64,000 bases of DNA from Achromobacter anxifer (GTDB lineage Bacteria > Pseudomonadota > Gammaproteobacteria > Burkholderiales > Burkholderiaceae_B): contig NZ_CAHLAR010000011.1 in NCBI RefSeq assembly GCF_903652925.1, forward strand, positions 62,001 through 126,000. The letters are read 5' to 3'. Positions 8,270 to 23,018 of the stretch are shown here, piece after piece (the first letter of the stretch is position 1; every line of letters starts with the position of its first letter). The position numbers were made by a program, and so were the translations under genes. The notes below the pieces were generated by a model that made no database searches, had not been told where the DNA came from, and was given only the letters and a program-made list of their open reading frames with translations.

Positions 8270-8300
8270 ATGGCGACCGCTACGCGGCCGCCATTTTTTT
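8270..8300 (+). terminator. Terminator of the DUF3185 gene
   Basis: ATGGCG...CGCCAT outer stem (8270-8275 with 8289-8294) continues after one mismatch into CCGC/GCGG (8277-8280 with 8284-8287), and is followed by seven T residues at 8294-8300. Confidence 0.7.
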
Positions 8301-8309
8301 CGTGCGCCG

Positions 8310-8345
8310 AAAAAAAAGCGGCCCGGCTCAATGAAGGCCGGGCCG
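8310..8345 (-). terminator. Minus-strand terminator with no assigned gene
   Basis: Read on the minus strand, a perfect 9-bp stem (8337-8345 with 8319-8327) is followed by a run of eight T residues (A8 at 8310-8317). The nearest upstream minus-strand gene already has its own terminator at 8574-8603, so this element either is a back-up or ends an unannotated transcript. Confidence 0.6.
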
Positions 8346-8573
8346 GTACGGGAGCACGCAATACCGCGTCATAAAAGGCTCGCGGGGAACGCGGTATCGG
8401 TGTCAGAACACTGGCCCTGCAATCGCCCGACAGGGGGATCAATCGTCGGTCGATCTGGCGCAAGGCCGTAATCTGAGCGCCCAGTCTAATGGCGCGGGTC
8501 TGACATGGTCCTGAAAATACGGACCTCTTTTTCACGAGGGGCGGCTTGAGGCAAGACCCGCCGAGATCGGGCG
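8346..8573 (-). ncRNA. Possible small RNA region between convergent genes
   Basis: This 228-base stretch has no plausible reading frame but carries several hairpins, including ATACCGCGT/ACGCGGTAT (near 8361-8399) and GGTCC/GGACC (8507-8511 with 8521-8525, followed by TCTTTTTC on the plus strand). On the minus strand it ends in a strong terminator at 8310-8345. The pattern fits a minus-strand small RNA, but no convincing promoter or known RNA family was recognised. The rest of the gap 8198-8648 holds only terminators. Confidence 0.2.
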
Positions 8574-8603
8574 CAAAAAAAAAGCTCCCTAGGGAGCTTT
8601 TGA
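8574..8603 (-). terminator. Terminator of the MHS transporter gene
   Basis: A perfect 20-base palindrome (8581-8600, AAAGCTCCCT and its complement) is preceded on the plus strand by a run of A residues, so the minus-strand RNA ends in a stem followed by a long U tract. Confidence 0.85.
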
Positions 8604-8648
8604 AAGGCCGGGCGGGCGCAGCAGTCCCGTCCGGCGGGGGATGGCCGT

Positions 8649-10325
8649 TTATGCGTTGATGTCGTTGTCCTTGGATTCGCGCACGAACAGCGTGCCGATG
8701 ACCAGGGTCATGACTGCAATGATGATCGGATACCACAGGCCGTCGTAGATGTTGCCGGTGGCGGCAACCACCGCGAAGGCGACCGGGGGCAGGAAGCCGC
8801 CGAACCAGCCATTGCCGATGTGGTAGGGCAGGCTCATCGACGTGTAGCGGATGCGCGTCGGGAACATTTCCACCAGCATGGCGGCGATCGGGCCGTACAC
8901 CATGGTGACGTAGATCACCAGGATGGTCAGCAGCACCACGACCATGACGTTGTTGCTCTGGGCCGGGTCAGCCTTGGCGGGGTAGCCGTGGCTGCGGATG
9001 GCGGTGGTCAGCGCCTTGTCCAGTTCAGCGGCCTTGGCCTTGAAGTCGGCGGGGGCCATGGTCTTGCCGTCGAACGAGGCGAACTCGTCGTTGCCGATCT
9101 TGACCTTGGCGACCGAGCCGGCCGGCGCCGCTTCGTTCTTGTAGTTCACGGAGTTGCGGGCCATGAACGATTTGACCACGTCGCAGGAGCTGGTGAACGA
9201 CGAGGTGCCCACCGGGTTGAACTGGAACGAGCAGGTGGCGGGGTCCGCGATCACGGTGACCGGGGCCGTGGCCTGGGCCTTTTCGAGCGCCGGGTTGGCG
9301 AAGTGCGTGATGCCCTGGAAGATCGGGAAGTAGGTCACCGCGGCGATCAGGCAGCCGGCCATGATGATGGGCTTGCGGCCGATCTTGTCCGACAGCGCGC
9401 CGAAGATCACGAAGAATGGAGTGCCGATCAGCAGCGCGACCGCGATCATGATGTTGGCGGTATTGGCGTCGACCTTCAGCGTCTGCGTCAGGAAGAACAG
9501 GGCGTAGAACTGGCCGGTGTACCAGACCACGGCCTGGCCGGCGGTCAGGCCCAGCAGCGCCAGGATCACGACCTTCAGGTTCTTCCACTGGCCGAACGAT
9601 TCAGCGATCGGCGCCTTGGAACCCTTGCCTTCTTCCTTCATGCGCTGGAAGGTGGGCGATTCGCTCAGTTGCAGGCGGATCCACACCGAGATGCCCAGCA
9701 GCACGACCGAGATCAGGAACGGAATGCGCCAGCCCCAGGCCTTGAAGTCGTCTTCGCCCATGAACGTGCGGATGCCGAGGATGACCAGCAGCGACAGGAA
9801 CAGGCCCAGGGTCGCGGTGGTCTGGATCCAGGACGTGTAGAAGCCGCGGCGGCCGTGGGGCGCGTGTTCCGCCACATAGGTCGCGGCGCCGCCGTACTCG
9901 CCGCCCAGCGCCAGGCCTTGCAGCAGGCGCAGGACGATCAGGATGGCGGGAGCGGCCAGGCCGATGCTGGCGTAGCTGGGCAGCACGCCCACGAGGAACG
10001 TGGACAGGCCCATGATCACGATCGTGACCAGGAAGGTGTACTTGCGTCCGACCAGGTCGCCCAGGCGGCCGAACACCAGCGCGCCGAAGGGACGCACGGC
10101 GAAACCGGCGGCAAACGCCAGCAGGGCGAAGATGAAGCCGGCGGTGGGGTTCACGCCCGAGAAAAAGTGCTGCGCGATGATAGCCGCGAGCGAGCCATAG
10201 AGATAGAAGTCGTACCACTCGAAGACCGTGCCCAGCGACGACGCAAAGATGACGCGGCGTTCATCCTTGGTCATCGGGCGCGGATCCGCGGATGGACCGC
10301 GGCCTGCCATGGTTGTTGTGCTCAT
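8649..10325 (-). CDS. MHS-family MFS transporter (metabolite:H+ symporter)
   Basis: A 558-residue polytopic membrane protein of the ProP/ShiA/KgtP-like metabolite:H+ symporter branch. It shows the N-terminal RRVIFASSLGTVFEWYDFYLYG signature and the loop 2-3 motif FGRLGDLVGRKYTF. The chain is about 100 residues longer than usual MHS proteins (about 430-450). The extra part lies between the eighth and later membrane helices, contains two cysteines (ATCSF and SSCDV) and should be a large extracytoplasmic loop. Substrate unknown, probably a small organic acid or osmolyte. The ATG at 10325 has an excellent GAGGAG site upstream; the longer frame to 10394 lacks one. It lies downstream of a two-component system on the same strand. 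Confidence 0.88.
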   Translation of the reverse strand: MSTTTMAGRGPSADPRPMTKDERRVIFASSLGTVFEWYDFYLYGSLAAIIAQHFFSGVNPTAGFIFALLAFAAGFAVRPFGALVFGRLGDLVGRKYTFLVTIVIMGLSTFLVGVLPSYASIGLAAPAILIVLRLLQGLALGGEYGGAATYVAEHAPHGRRGFYTSWIQTTATLGLFLSLLVILGIRTFMGEDDFKAWGWRIPFLISVVLLGISVWIRLQLSESPTFQRMKEEGKGSKAPIAESFGQWKNLKVVILALLGLTAGQAVVWYTGQFYALFFLTQTLKVDANTANIMIAVALLIGTPFFVIFGALSDKIGRKPIIMAGCLIAAVTYFPIFQGITHFANPALEKAQATAPVTVIADPATCSFQFNPVGTSSFTSSCDVVKSFMARNSVNYKNEAAPAGSVAKVKIGNDEFASFDGKTMAPADFKAKAAELDKALTTAIRSHGYPAKADPAQSNNVMVVVLLTILVIYVTMVYGPIAAMLVEMFPTRIRYTSMSLPYHIGNGWFGGFLPPVAFAVVAATGNIYDGLWYPIIIAVMTLVIGTLFVRESKDNDINA

Positions 10326-10506
10326 GATGTCTCCTCGGTTTTTATGGCCGGCGGTGGTCCGCCGTGCTGCGCCCGCCGCCGGCCAAACCGACATTGAGCT
10401 ATACGCAACATTGGGGGGCTACGCTGACGAGGTTCTGACGGGATACTTACTTGAGTCTTAAAATTGAAACTAAAAGTAACTTTTCCCTGGGAAGCTAGGG
10501 ATAGTC

Positions 10507-12039
10507 CTAGGAGACGTCGGAGAGGTCTGACAACTCGGCATATGGCGGAAAGACCACGCGGATGCGCATGCCGGGCAGGTTTGAATGCGCCGTGGGGTGG
10601 TCGCTGATTTCCACGCTGGCCTGATGCTTTTGGGCGATCTCCCGGACGATGGCCAGGCCCAGGCCGCTGCCGTCGGACAGGGTGCCCAGCACCCGGTAGA
10701 AGCGGTCGAATACGCGCTCGCGCTCCTCGGGCGGAATGCCGGGCCCGGAATCCTCGACCTCCAGTAAGGCCTGTCCGTCCAGGCTATGCACGCGCACCGT
10801 GATGTGGCCGCCGCGCGGCGTGTAGCGCAAGGCGTTGTCGATCAGGTTGTTGAGCAGTTCGGCCAACAGCAGGGGGTTGCCGTTGATCTCGACCGGATGG
10901 TCCGAGCCTTCGAAGCCCAGGTCCGTGTTCAGGGAGAGCGCCTGCGGTACCCAGTGCATCGCTTGCTCATAGGCAATGGCATTGAGGTCCGTGCGCGTCA
11001 GGCCGATGGCGCTGGGGTTTTCGGCGCGGGCCAGCAACAGCAGCTGGTTCACCAGGCGCGTGGCGCGCTCGGATCCAGTCACCAGCTGGCGCAGGCTGGA
11101 CTGCATTTCCTCGGGGCTGGCGTCGCGCAGCGCCAGCTCGGCCTGGGTGCGCAAGCCGGCCAGCGGGGTTTTCAGCTGGTGCGCCGCGTCGGCGACGAAG
11201 CGGCGCTGCGCCTGCACGTTGGATGAAAGCCGGTCCAGCAGGTCGTTCATCGCCGCCACCAGGGGCGCGATCTCGGTGGGCGCGGCGCGCTCGTCGATGG
11301 GCGAAAGATCGTCCGGCCGGCGGGCACGCAGGCGCTGCTGCAGCGCGTTCAGCGGCGCTACCCCGCGCGACAGCCCGAACCACACCAGCAGCACCGCGAT
11401 GGGCAGCACCACGAACTGCGGAATGATCACGCCCTTGATGATGTCGTTGGCCAGCTGAGTGCGCTTTTCGACGGTTTCGGCCGCGATCAGCAGCGCGGGC
11501 TGCGTGTCAGGCAGATGCAGGTCCACCCAGGTGAACGCCAGCCGGATGCCGAAGCCGCGCAGGGTCGCGTCTTCGTACTGCACCTCGCCGGGCCGGGGCT
11601 GGCCCACGGTGGAAGGCAGGGGCAGGGCGCGGTCGCCGCCCAGGTACTCGCCGCGGCTGCCCAACGCCAGCCAGAACACGCTGTCGGTCTCGTCGGCGTG
11701 CAGCACTTCGCGCGCGGTGTCGGTCATCTTCAGCACGGCGCGGCCGTCCTGCGCGTAGACATGCTTGGTCAATACGTGGAGATTGTTGGCCAGCGCGCGG
11801 TCGTAGGGCACGTTGGCGATGTTCTGCGCCACCACATAGGTGATGGCCACGCTCATGGGCCACAGCAGGAACAGCGGGGCCAGCATCCAGTCCAGGATTT
11901 CGCCGAGAAGTGAGCGCTGCGGCGGCGCAAAGCTCGGGCCCTTGGCCCCGGCCTGCATGACATCCAGCGCTTCCTGGTTCAGCGCCTCCGGCGGCGCCGC
12001 GTCAGCTCGAGAGGTACGCCGCACCCTGGTCCCGCTCAA
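10507..12039 (-). CDS. Two-component sensor histidine kinase, TctE/QseC-like
   Basis: A 510-residue membrane kinase. A first membrane helix (about 47-70) and a second (about 205-225) flank a periplasmic domain of about 130 residues. Then come a HAMP region, the dimerisation/phosphoacceptor motif [15 protein letters not shown], and the ATPase boxes [18 protein letters not shown] and GSGLGLAIV. It autophosphorylates on the conserved His and passes the phosphate to the adjacent regulator. The longest frame starts at a TTG (12039) and overlaps the regulator gene by 38 bases; the ATG at 11958 is an alternative start. Stimulus unknown; TctE-like kinases often control carboxylate transport. Confidence 0.85.
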   Translation of the reverse strand: MSGTRVRRTSRADAAPPEALNQEALDVMQAGAKGPSFAPPQRSLLGEILDWMLAPLFLLWPMSVAITYVVAQNIANVPYDRALANNLHVLTKHVYAQDGRAVLKMTDTAREVLHADETDSVFWLALGSRGEYLGGDRALPLPSTVGQPRPGEVQYEDATLRGFGIRLAFTWVDLHLPDTQPALLIAAETVEKRTQLANDIIKGVIIPQFVVLPIAVLLVWFGLSRGVAPLNALQQRLRARRPDDLSPIDERAAPTEIAPLVAAMNDLLDRLSSNVQAQRRFVADAAHQLKTPLAGLRTQAELALRDASPEEMQSSLRQLVTGSERATRLVNQLLLLARAENPSAIGLTRTDLNAIAYEQAMHWVPQALSLNTDLGFEGSDHPVEINGNPLLLAELLNNLIDNALRYTPRGGHITVRVHSLDGQALLEVEDSGPGIPPEERERVFDRFYRVLGTLSDGSGLGLAIVREIAQKHQASVEISDHPTAHSNLPGMRIRVVFPPYAELSDLSDVS

Positions 12040-12691
12040 GACAGTAGCCCAGGCCGCGCACGGTAACGATCTTCACGCCGCTGGGCTCCAGCTTCTTGCG
12101 CAGGCGGTGCACATAGACTTCGATGGCGTTGGTGCTGACTTCCTCGCCCCATTCGCACAGATGGTCGACCAGCTGCGTCTTGCTGACCATGCGGCCGCTG
12201 CGCGTCAGGAGGATCTCGAGCAAGCTGACTTCGCGCGCGGACAGGTCCAGGGTCTGGTCGTCGACGATCGCGACGCGGCCGGTCTGGTCGAACAGCAGCC
12301 GGCCGTGCTTGATCATGGTGGCGCCGCCGCCCGCGCCGCGCCGGGTCAGCGCCCGCACGCGGGCTTCAAGCTCGGACAGGGCAAAGGGCTTGGCCATGTA
12401 GTCGTCCGCGCCCAGGTCCAGGCCCTTGACGCGTTGCTCGATGCTGTCGGCCGCCGTCAGGATCAGCACCGGCAGGGCGGAATTGCGGGCGCGCAGGCGG
12501 CGCAGCACTTCCAGCCCGGCCAGTTGCGGCAGGCCCAGATCCAGGATGAGCAGGTCGAATGCCTGGGCCGCCAGCGCCGAATCGGCCGCCAGCCCGTCGC
12601 GCACCGCATCCACGGCATAACCGTTGTGGCGCAACGAACGGGACAGGCCGTCGGCCAGGATGCTGTCGTCTTCGGCGATCAGGATACGCAT
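12002..12691 (-). CDS. OmpR/PhoB-family response regulator, TctD-like
   Basis: A 229-residue regulator with a receiver domain (acidic pair ED at residues 7-8, phosphoacceptor Asp in LLILDLGLP near residue 51, Lys in MAKPF near residue 101). A winged-helix DNA-binding domain (about 130-222) contains [16 protein letters not shown]. It is the partner of the overlapping kinase. It is divergent from recA, with 232 bases between. No target operator was identified. The MHS transporter gene downstream of the kinase is a reasonable candidate target by position only. Confidence 0.88.
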   Translation of the reverse strand: MRILIAEDDSILADGLSRSLRHNGYAVDAVRDGLAADSALAAQAFDLLILDLGLPQLAGLEVLRRLRARNSALPVLILTAADSIEQRVKGLDLGADDYMAKPFALSELEARVRALTRRGAGGGATMIKHGRLLFDQTGRVAIVDDQTLDLSAREVSLLEILLTRSGRMVSKTQLVDHLCEWGEEVSTNAIEVYVHRLRKKLEPSGVKIVTVRGLGYCLERDQGAAYLSS

Positions 12692-12802
12692 GGGCTACAG
12701 TGAGAAAAAAACCCGCGGCGAAAAGGGGGGCGAAACGCCGACTTCGTCTGGCATTCTGTCATATGGCGCCGTCCTTGCCACTCAGGGTATACGTGCAAAA
12801 CA

Positions 12803-12832
12803 CTGGCACACTGTTTTTTTGTACAGTATAAT
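12803..12832 (+). promoter_or_regulatory. recA promoter with LexA (SOS) box
   Basis: A CTG-N10-CAG LexA-type operator, CTGTTTTTTTGTACAG, lies at 12811-12826. It sits directly against a perfect -10 TATAAT (12827-12832); a weak -35 CTGGCA (12803-12808) is 18 bases upstream. LexA bound here would block RNA polymerase, and RecA-stimulated LexA cleavage would relieve it. The box is atypical in having a T7 run in the left half. Confidence 0.8.
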
Positions 12833-12923
12833 CCGATGCCATAATCTGACCCGTTGCTCAAAGCACCCGCCTAACCCTGCGGCACTCCCCTAGACACCAG
12901 ATACGTTACAGACAGGACTCTAC

Positions 12924-13988
<1,065 letters not shown>

Positions 13989-14004
13989 TCGGATCGGTGG
14001 CGGG

Positions 14005-14086
14005 CCTGGCGCGGCGGATTCAGACTGCCGCAAACGGTCCGCATTTCGCGTCGGGGCTGGCCCGAACACTTGCGGCAGGCGCCAGG
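14005..14086 (+). promoter_or_regulatory. Large structured element in the recA-recX intergenic region
   Basis: Two nested perfect stems, 14005-14012 with 14079-14086 (8 bp) and 14025-14033 with 14070-14078 (9 bp), are contiguous on the 3' side. No T tract follows, so this is not a standard terminator. It could slow or partly block read-through from recA to recX, as the recA terminator does in E. coli, or protect the recA mRNA 3' end. Confidence 0.4.
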
Positions 14087-14121
14087 ACGGGCCTGCCGTT
14101 TGCATAGCAAGCAGGAAACGC

Positions 14122-14805
14122 ATGAGCTGGAAATCGCCGCCCGCGTCAGCCGACCACCTACGTGCCAAGCTGGACGATGAGTTCGAAACCGTGGCCAAGC
14201 CCCAGGGCTTGCGCCGCACTTCGGATGCGCGCCGCGAGCAGGAGGCTGAAGCCGGCGATGCGCCGGATCAGTGGCGGCGCAGTTCGGAAGAGGGCGGCGC
14301 GCGCCGTGGCCGCCGCGCAGCCACGGACCAGGAAGGGCAGGACGCCGGCGACAAGCCTGCGCGCAAGGGCCCATCGCTGAAGATGCGGGCCGTGGGCTAT
14401 CTGTCGCGGCGCGAACATGCCCGCGAGGAATTGGCGCGCAAGCTGGCCGCCTACGCGGAAGACCCGGCCGAAGTCGAGGCCGTGCTCGACGCACTGGAAA
14501 AAGAAGGCTGGCTGTCCACCGAGCGCTTTGCGCAAAGCCTGGTACACCGCCGCGCATCGCGCCAGGGCGCGGCGCGCATCGTGCAGGAATTGCGCCAGCA
14601 TGGCGTGGACGACAACCAGGTCGCCGAATTGCGCGAACAACTGCGCGCCACCGAATACGACCGCGCGTTGGAAGTCTGGAAGAAACGCTTCAGCGCCAGG
14701 CCGGAAGACCGCGCCGCCTATGCCAAGCAGGCCCGCTTTCTGGCCAGCCGCGGCTTCGCGCATGACGTGATCCGCCGTATTCTCGGTGCGGGCGACGAGG
14801 ACTGA
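14122..14805 (+). CDS. recX: Regulatory protein RecX
   Basis: A 227-residue RecX, which inhibits RecA filament growth and activity. The helical RecX repeats begin near residue 88 (MRAVGYLSRREHAREELARKL) and run to the end (ARFLASRGFAHDVIRRIL). The first 85 residues are a charged, low-complexity extension not found in the roughly 150-residue standard proteins. Such extensions may be usual in this bacterial group. Lies downstream of recA on the same strand. Confidence 0.9.
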   Translation: MSWKSPPASADHLRAKLDDEFETVAKPQGLRRTSDARREQEAEAGDAPDQWRRSSEEGGARRGRRAATDQEGQDAGDKPARKGPSLKMRAVGYLSRREHAREELARKLAAYAEDPAEVEAVLDALEKEGWLSTERFAQSLVHRRASRQGAARIVQELRQHGVDDNQVAELREQLRATEYDRALEVWKKRFSARPEDRAAYAKQARFLASRGFAHDVIRRILGAGDED

Positions 14806-14818
14806 GCGGGCCCCAGCA

Positions 14819-15736
14819 TTACTTGACCGACTTGATCCCCGACAGCGTCTTGAAGCACACATCCCGGGTGATGGTCAGGAACTCGTCGATGTACGACGCG
14901 TCCGTGTCTTCGCTGCGCACCGTGGCGTATAGCGTGCGCCATACGCCTTGCGGTCCCAGCCGGCACAGGCGCAGCCATCCCTGATTCATGTATTCCGTCA
15001 GCGCCCAGTTGGGCAGCGCCGCCACGCCGCGGTTGCTGGCCACCAGCTGCGCAATGATGGGCGTGAGTTCCGCCTTGCGGATGGCTGCGGGCTCGACATC
15101 CGCAGGGTCCAGGAAGGCGGTGAAGACATCCAGACGCTGCTTGTCCACGGGGTAGGTGATGAGCGTCTGGTCGGCCAACTGGTCGGGCATGATGAATTTG
15201 CTGCCGGCCAGCGGATTGGATTCGGACACGGCCAGCACCAGCTCGTACTTGAAGAGCGGCAGGTACTCCACGGCGTCCAGCGGCTGGGGATCCGAGGTGA
15301 TCACCAGGTCCAGGTCCCCGCGCACCAGGGCGGGCAGGGGGGCGAAAGAGAACGCCGCGGACAGGTCCAGCGCCACGTCCGGCCATTGGGCACGGAAGGC
15401 GTCCAGGGCCGGCATCAGCCACTGGAAGCAGGAGTGGCAGTCGATGGCCAGGTGCAGCCGGCCCGTGCGGCCCGCCGCCAGCCGCTGCAAGTCCCGTTCC
15501 GTTGCGCGGATGCGCGGCAGCACTTCGTCCGCCAGCGCCAGCACGCGCAGGCCCGCCGTGGTCAGCCGCGCCGGCCGCGTGCGGCGGTTCAGCAGCGGGG
15601 TGCCCAGCCGGGTTTCCAGGTCGCGCAACTGATGCGACAGGGCTGACTGTGTCAGGTGCAGGCGTTCGGCGGCCTCCTGCAGGCTGCCGCCCTCACGGAT
15701 GGCGGTGAGCGTTTCAAGGTGGCGGATTTCAAGCAT
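14819..15736 (-). CDS. metR: LysR-family transcriptional regulator MetR
   Basis: A 305-residue LysR regulator with an N-terminal winged HTH (about residues 1-60; LQEAAERLHLTQSALSHQLRDLE) and a periplasmic-binding-like effector domain. It is divergent from metE across 142 bases that contain two TGA-N7-TCA-like palindromes, the arrangement known for MetR, which activates metE with homocysteine as coinducer. Identity rests on the family and on this context. Confidence 0.92.
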   Translation of the reverse strand: MLEIRHLETLTAIREGGSLQEAAERLHLTQSALSHQLRDLETRLGTPLLNRRTRPARLTTAGLRVLALADEVLPRIRATERDLQRLAAGRTGRLHLAIDCHSCFQWLMPALDAFRAQWPDVALDLSAAFSFAPLPALVRGDLDLVITSDPQPLDAVEYLPLFKYELVLAVSESNPLAGSKFIMPDQLADQTLITYPVDKQRLDVFTAFLDPADVEPAAIRKAELTPIIAQLVASNRGVAALPNWALTEYMNQGWLRLCRLGPQGVWRTLYATVRSEDTDASYIDEFLTITRDVCFKTLSGIKSVK

Positions 15737-15762
15737 GGGGGACTGCCGGGTGTGGAAATAAG

Positions 15763-15787
15763 CTCATATTTTATGAGATTTTCTCAT
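15763..15787. promoter_or_regulatory. Overlapping MetR-type palindromes between metR and metE
   Basis: CTCATATTTTATGAG (15763-15777) and ATGAGATTTTCTCAT (15773-15787) are perfect inverted repeats with 5-base centres that share the ATGAG arm. The second contains TGAGATTTTCTCA, close to the enterobacterial MetR consensus TGAANNNNNTTCA. The site is 27-51 bases from the metR start codon and 92-116 from that of metE, so it can serve autoregulation and metE activation. Confidence 0.65.
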
Positions 15788-15878
15788 CTTATAAATGTAG
15801 ACATTGATTTTGATTCATTTTTGTTTGGCCGCACAATAACTTCCACTTGAACAAATTTTATCGAACGGCGGCGAAATC

Positions 15879-18176
15879 ATGACTATTATTCATAATTTGG
15901 GGTTCCCCCGGATTGGTGCCCAACGTGAACTGAAACGCGCGGTCGAAGCCTACTGGGCTGGCAAGCAGACCGCCGAGGAACTGGAACAGACTGGCCGCGA
16001 ATTGCGCGCCAGGCACTGGAAGCTGCAGGCCGCTTCGGGCCTGAAGTTCGTGCCCGTCGGCGATTTTGCCTGGTACGACCAGATCCTGGAATGGACCACG
16101 CTGCTGGGCGCGGTGCCCGCCCGCTTCGGCCAGAACGACAACGAGCCCGTCACGCTGGACACACTGTTCCGCATGGGCCGGGGTCGCGCGCCGTCGGGCA
16201 AGCCGGCTGCCGCCTGCGAAATGACCAAGTGGTTCGACACCAACTACCACTACATCGTGCCGGAGCTGGTTCCCGGCCAGACCTTCCGCATCGCCCGCGA
16301 ATCGCTGTTCGAGCAGATCCAGGAAGCGCAGGTCCAGGGCTACGCCGTGAAACCGGTGATCCCCGGTCCGCTGACTTGGCTGTACCAGGGCAAGGGCGAC
16401 GCCTTTGCCGCCGGCGCCGCCGACGCGGGCAAGCTGCAACTGCTGGCTGCGCTGCTGCCGGTCTATGCAGAGGTGCTGGCACGTTTTGCCAGGCTGGGCG
16501 TGCAGTGGGTGCAGATCGACGAGCCGATCCTGGCGCTGGACCTGCCCCAAGCTTGGCGTGTAGCGTTCAAGCAGACCTATGACCAGTTGTCCGCCAGCCC
16601 GGTCAAGCTGCTGGTGGCAACGTACTTCGACGGCTTGAAGGACAACCTGCCCACTGCGCAGAGCCTGCCGGTGGCCGGCTTGCACGTGGACCTGGTCCGT
16701 GCTCCCGAACAATTGGCGCAAGTGGTGTCCGGCTTGGGTGCCGACCAAGTGCTGTCCGCGGGCGTCATCAACGGCCGCAACATCTGGCGCACCGATCTGG
16801 ACGCCGCCATCGCCACGCTGACTCCGATCAAGCAACAGCTGGGAGACCGCCTGTGGCTGGCGCCGTCGTGCTCGCTGCTGCACGTGCCGGTCGACCTGGT
16901 CTACGAAACCGAGCTGGATGCCGAACTCAAGAGCTGGCTGTCGTTCGCAGCGCAAAAGCTGGAAGAACTGAGCCTGCTGGGCCGCGCGCTGGATGGCGCG
17001 ACGCAAGCCGCCGCGCAGGATGGCCTGGCGAAGCAGCGCGCCGCGCTGGCCGCCCGCCGTTCGTCGATCCGCATCCACAATCCGGCCGTGGGCCAGCGCA
17101 TGGCCGCCGCCGCCGCCGTGTCGCGCGATCGCGCGCCGTTCGCCGGCCGCATCGCCCGCCAGCAGGAACAGCTGGGCTTGCCCGCCTATCCGACCACGAC
17201 GATCGGCTCCTTCCCGCAAACCGCTGAAATCCGCGCCCTGCGCCGCGACTGGAAGGCGGGCGCGCTGACGGACTCGGCCTACGAGACCGCCATCCGCAAG
17301 GAAATCGAGGAAGTCATCCGCTTCCAGGAAAAGGTGGGCCTGGACGTGCTGGTGCACGGTGAACCCGAGCGCAACGACATGGTGGAGTACTTCGGTGAAC
17401 TGCTGGCCGGCTTCGCCTTCACCAAGAACGGCTGGGTCCAGAGCTACGGCTCGCGCTGCGTCAAGCCGCCGATCATTTTCGGCGACGTTGCCCGTCCCGC
17501 GCCGATGACGGTGGGCTGGTCGTCCTACGCGCAGTCGCTGACCGACAAGCCGGTCAAGGGCATGCTGACGGGTCCGGTCACCATCCTGCAGTGGTCATTC
17601 GTGCGCGACGACCAGCCGCGCGAACAGACCTGCCGCCAGCTGGCGCTGGCGCTGCGCGATGAAGTGGTGGACCTGGAAACGGCCGGCATCAGCGTGATCC
17701 AGATCGACGAGCCCGCCATCCGCGAAGGCTTGCCGCTGCGCCGGGCCGACTGGCAGGCGTACCTGGACTGGGCCGTGGACTGCTTCCGCCTGTCGACCTC
17801 CGGCGTGCGCGAAGAGACGCAGATCCACACCCACATGTGCTATTCGGAGTTCAACGACATCATCGAATCCATCGCCGCCATGGACGCGGACGTGATCACG
17901 ATAGAAACGTCGCGCTCCAACATGGAGCTGCTCAAGGCCTTCGAGGACTTCCGCTATCCGAACGACATCGGTCCGGGCGTGTACGACATCCACTCGCCGA
18001 ACGTGCCCGAAGTGGACTGGATGGTCGGTCTGATGCAGAAGGCTGCGGCCCGTCTGCCCAAGGAGCGCCTGTGGGTCAATCCTGACTGCGGCCTGAAGAC
18101 GCGCGCCTGGCCCGAAACCGAGGCCGCGCTGATCGGCATGGTGCAGGCCGCCCGGGCGCTGCGCCAGTCGGCCTGA
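15879..18176 (+). CDS. metE: Cobalamin-independent methionine synthase MetE
   Basis: A 765-residue enzyme (E. coli 753) that transfers a methyl group from 5-methyltetrahydropteroyl-triglutamate to homocysteine. It starts [13 protein letters not shown] like other MetE proteins. The two beta-barrel halves are complete. Zinc ligands are visible as HTHMC near residues 650-654, an acidic residue in ITIETSRS, and the Cys of NPDCGLKTR near 737. Divergent from metR. A strong terminator follows at 18222. Confidence 0.97.
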   Translation: MTIIHNLGFPRIGAQRELKRAVEAYWAGKQTAEELEQTGRELRARHWKLQAASGLKFVPVGDFAWYDQILEWTTLLGAVPARFGQNDNEPVTLDTLFRMGRGRAPSGKPAAACEMTKWFDTNYHYIVPELVPGQTFRIARESLFEQIQEAQVQGYAVKPVIPGPLTWLYQGKGDAFAAGAADAGKLQLLAALLPVYAEVLARFARLGVQWVQIDEPILALDLPQAWRVAFKQTYDQLSASPVKLLVATYFDGLKDNLPTAQSLPVAGLHVDLVRAPEQLAQVVSGLGADQVLSAGVINGRNIWRTDLDAAIATLTPIKQQLGDRLWLAPSCSLLHVPVDLVYETELDAELKSWLSFAAQKLEELSLLGRALDGATQAAAQDGLAKQRAALAARRSSIRIHNPAVGQRMAAAAAVSRDRAPFAGRIARQQEQLGLPAYPTTTIGSFPQTAEIRALRRDWKAGALTDSAYETAIRKEIEEVIRFQEKVGLDVLVHGEPERNDMVEYFGELLAGFAFTKNGWVQSYGSRCVKPPIIFGDVARPAPMTVGWSSYAQSLTDKPVKGMLTGPVTILQWSFVRDDQPREQTCRQLALALRDEVVDLETAGISVIQIDEPAIREGLPLRRADWQAYLDWAVDCFRLSTSGVREETQIHTHMCYSEFNDIIESIAAMDADVITIETSRSNMELLKAFEDFRYPNDIGPGVYDIHSPNVPEVDWMVGLMQKAAARLPKERLWVNPDCGLKTRAWPETEAALIGMVQAARALRQSA

Positions 18177-18221
18177 ACCGGGCTGATGTAGCAAAGCGGC
18201 CGGTCCTGCAGGGCTGATCAC

Positions 18222-18262
18222 CCCAGGTTTGCGCAACACGCTCGCAAACCTGGGTTTTCTTT
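18222..18262 (+). terminator. Terminator of metE
   Basis: A perfect 12-bp stem (18222-18233 with 18243-18254) with a 9-base loop is followed by TTTTCTTTT. Confidence 0.9.
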
Positions 18263-18402
18263 TAGCTGTCGCAAACCTGTATGGTGGCTGCAAGCCACAG
18301 AATCGGAACCGCTTGCAATATTTTTGTCTGCGGCGCTTGAACGAAAACCGGCGGCATGGGTCAATAAGCAAAAATCCCATTTGCCGGATCTCTGCCGTAT
18401 CT

Positions 18403-22370
<3,968 letters not shown>

Positions 22371-22374
<4 letters not shown>

Positions 22375-22937
22375 GTCTGCCGCTTCGGCTGACCGGGGAG
22401 GGCGCCCCGGTCGAGTTGTGGCTGCTGCGCCTGCCGGCCCCCCGACAGAGGCAGCGGCAGGCGGCCCGCGACTGGCTGGCCGCGGAACTGGCGCGGCGCG
22501 ATCCGCAAGCCGGCCCGGGTTGGACGGAAACGCCCAAGGGGCCGCGGATGCCTGAGGGTGCCTGCTGGCATAGCTCCTTCTCCTACTGTGGCCCCTATAT
22601 TTTGTGCGGCCTGTCCCGGCAGGGCATGCCGGGCGTGGACCTGACCGGCGCGCAGGCCTGGCCGGGCGATGCGGACGTGGCCGCGCTCTATTGCGGTCCG
22701 GAGGCGGCTGCCGAGCTGGCCGCCAGCCCGCCCGCTGCCCGGGCGGACGCGTTTGCCCGCGCCTGGAGCGCGCTCGAAGCGCGCCTGAAAGCCTGCCGCC
22801 GGGGGCTGGAGGAATATTCCCCGCAACGCGAACGGCACCTGTCCGCCGCCCGCGTCACATGCCAGATCCGGCACGACGGCCTGTGGGCGGCGGCCGCGCT
22901 CTGCGGCGGCGCGTCAGGCGCCGGTCAGGCTGCTTGA
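22371..22937 (+). CDS. 4'-phosphopantetheinyl transferase (Sfp-like)
   Basis: A small protein (188 residues from the GTG at 22371; 192 from the GTG at 22359) with the two superfamily signatures: GVDLTG (Mg2+-binding segment) and FARAWSALEARLKACRRG, the W-x-x-K/R-E/A-x-x-K helix. It should move phosphopantetheine from CoA to the carrier Ser547 of the synthetase encoded immediately upstream. The GTGA start/stop overlap at 22371-22374 implies translational coupling and a dedicated partner. Shorter than typical Sfp (about 220-240), and the usual Glu of the WxxKEA motif is replaced (SALEARLK), so activity is inferred. Confidence 0.8.
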
Positions 22938-23018
22938 TCGCAGGCTGCCTGCGCTATACTTTGAAGGTTTTGTTGCCGCGCACCATGCGCAGGCATCTTC
23001 GCCCCGCAGGCCCCAAGC

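Noticed and set aside
18229-18402. Upstream extension of the synthetase frame
   Set aside because: It begins inside the metE terminator, and the adenylation domain starts after the ATG at 18403.
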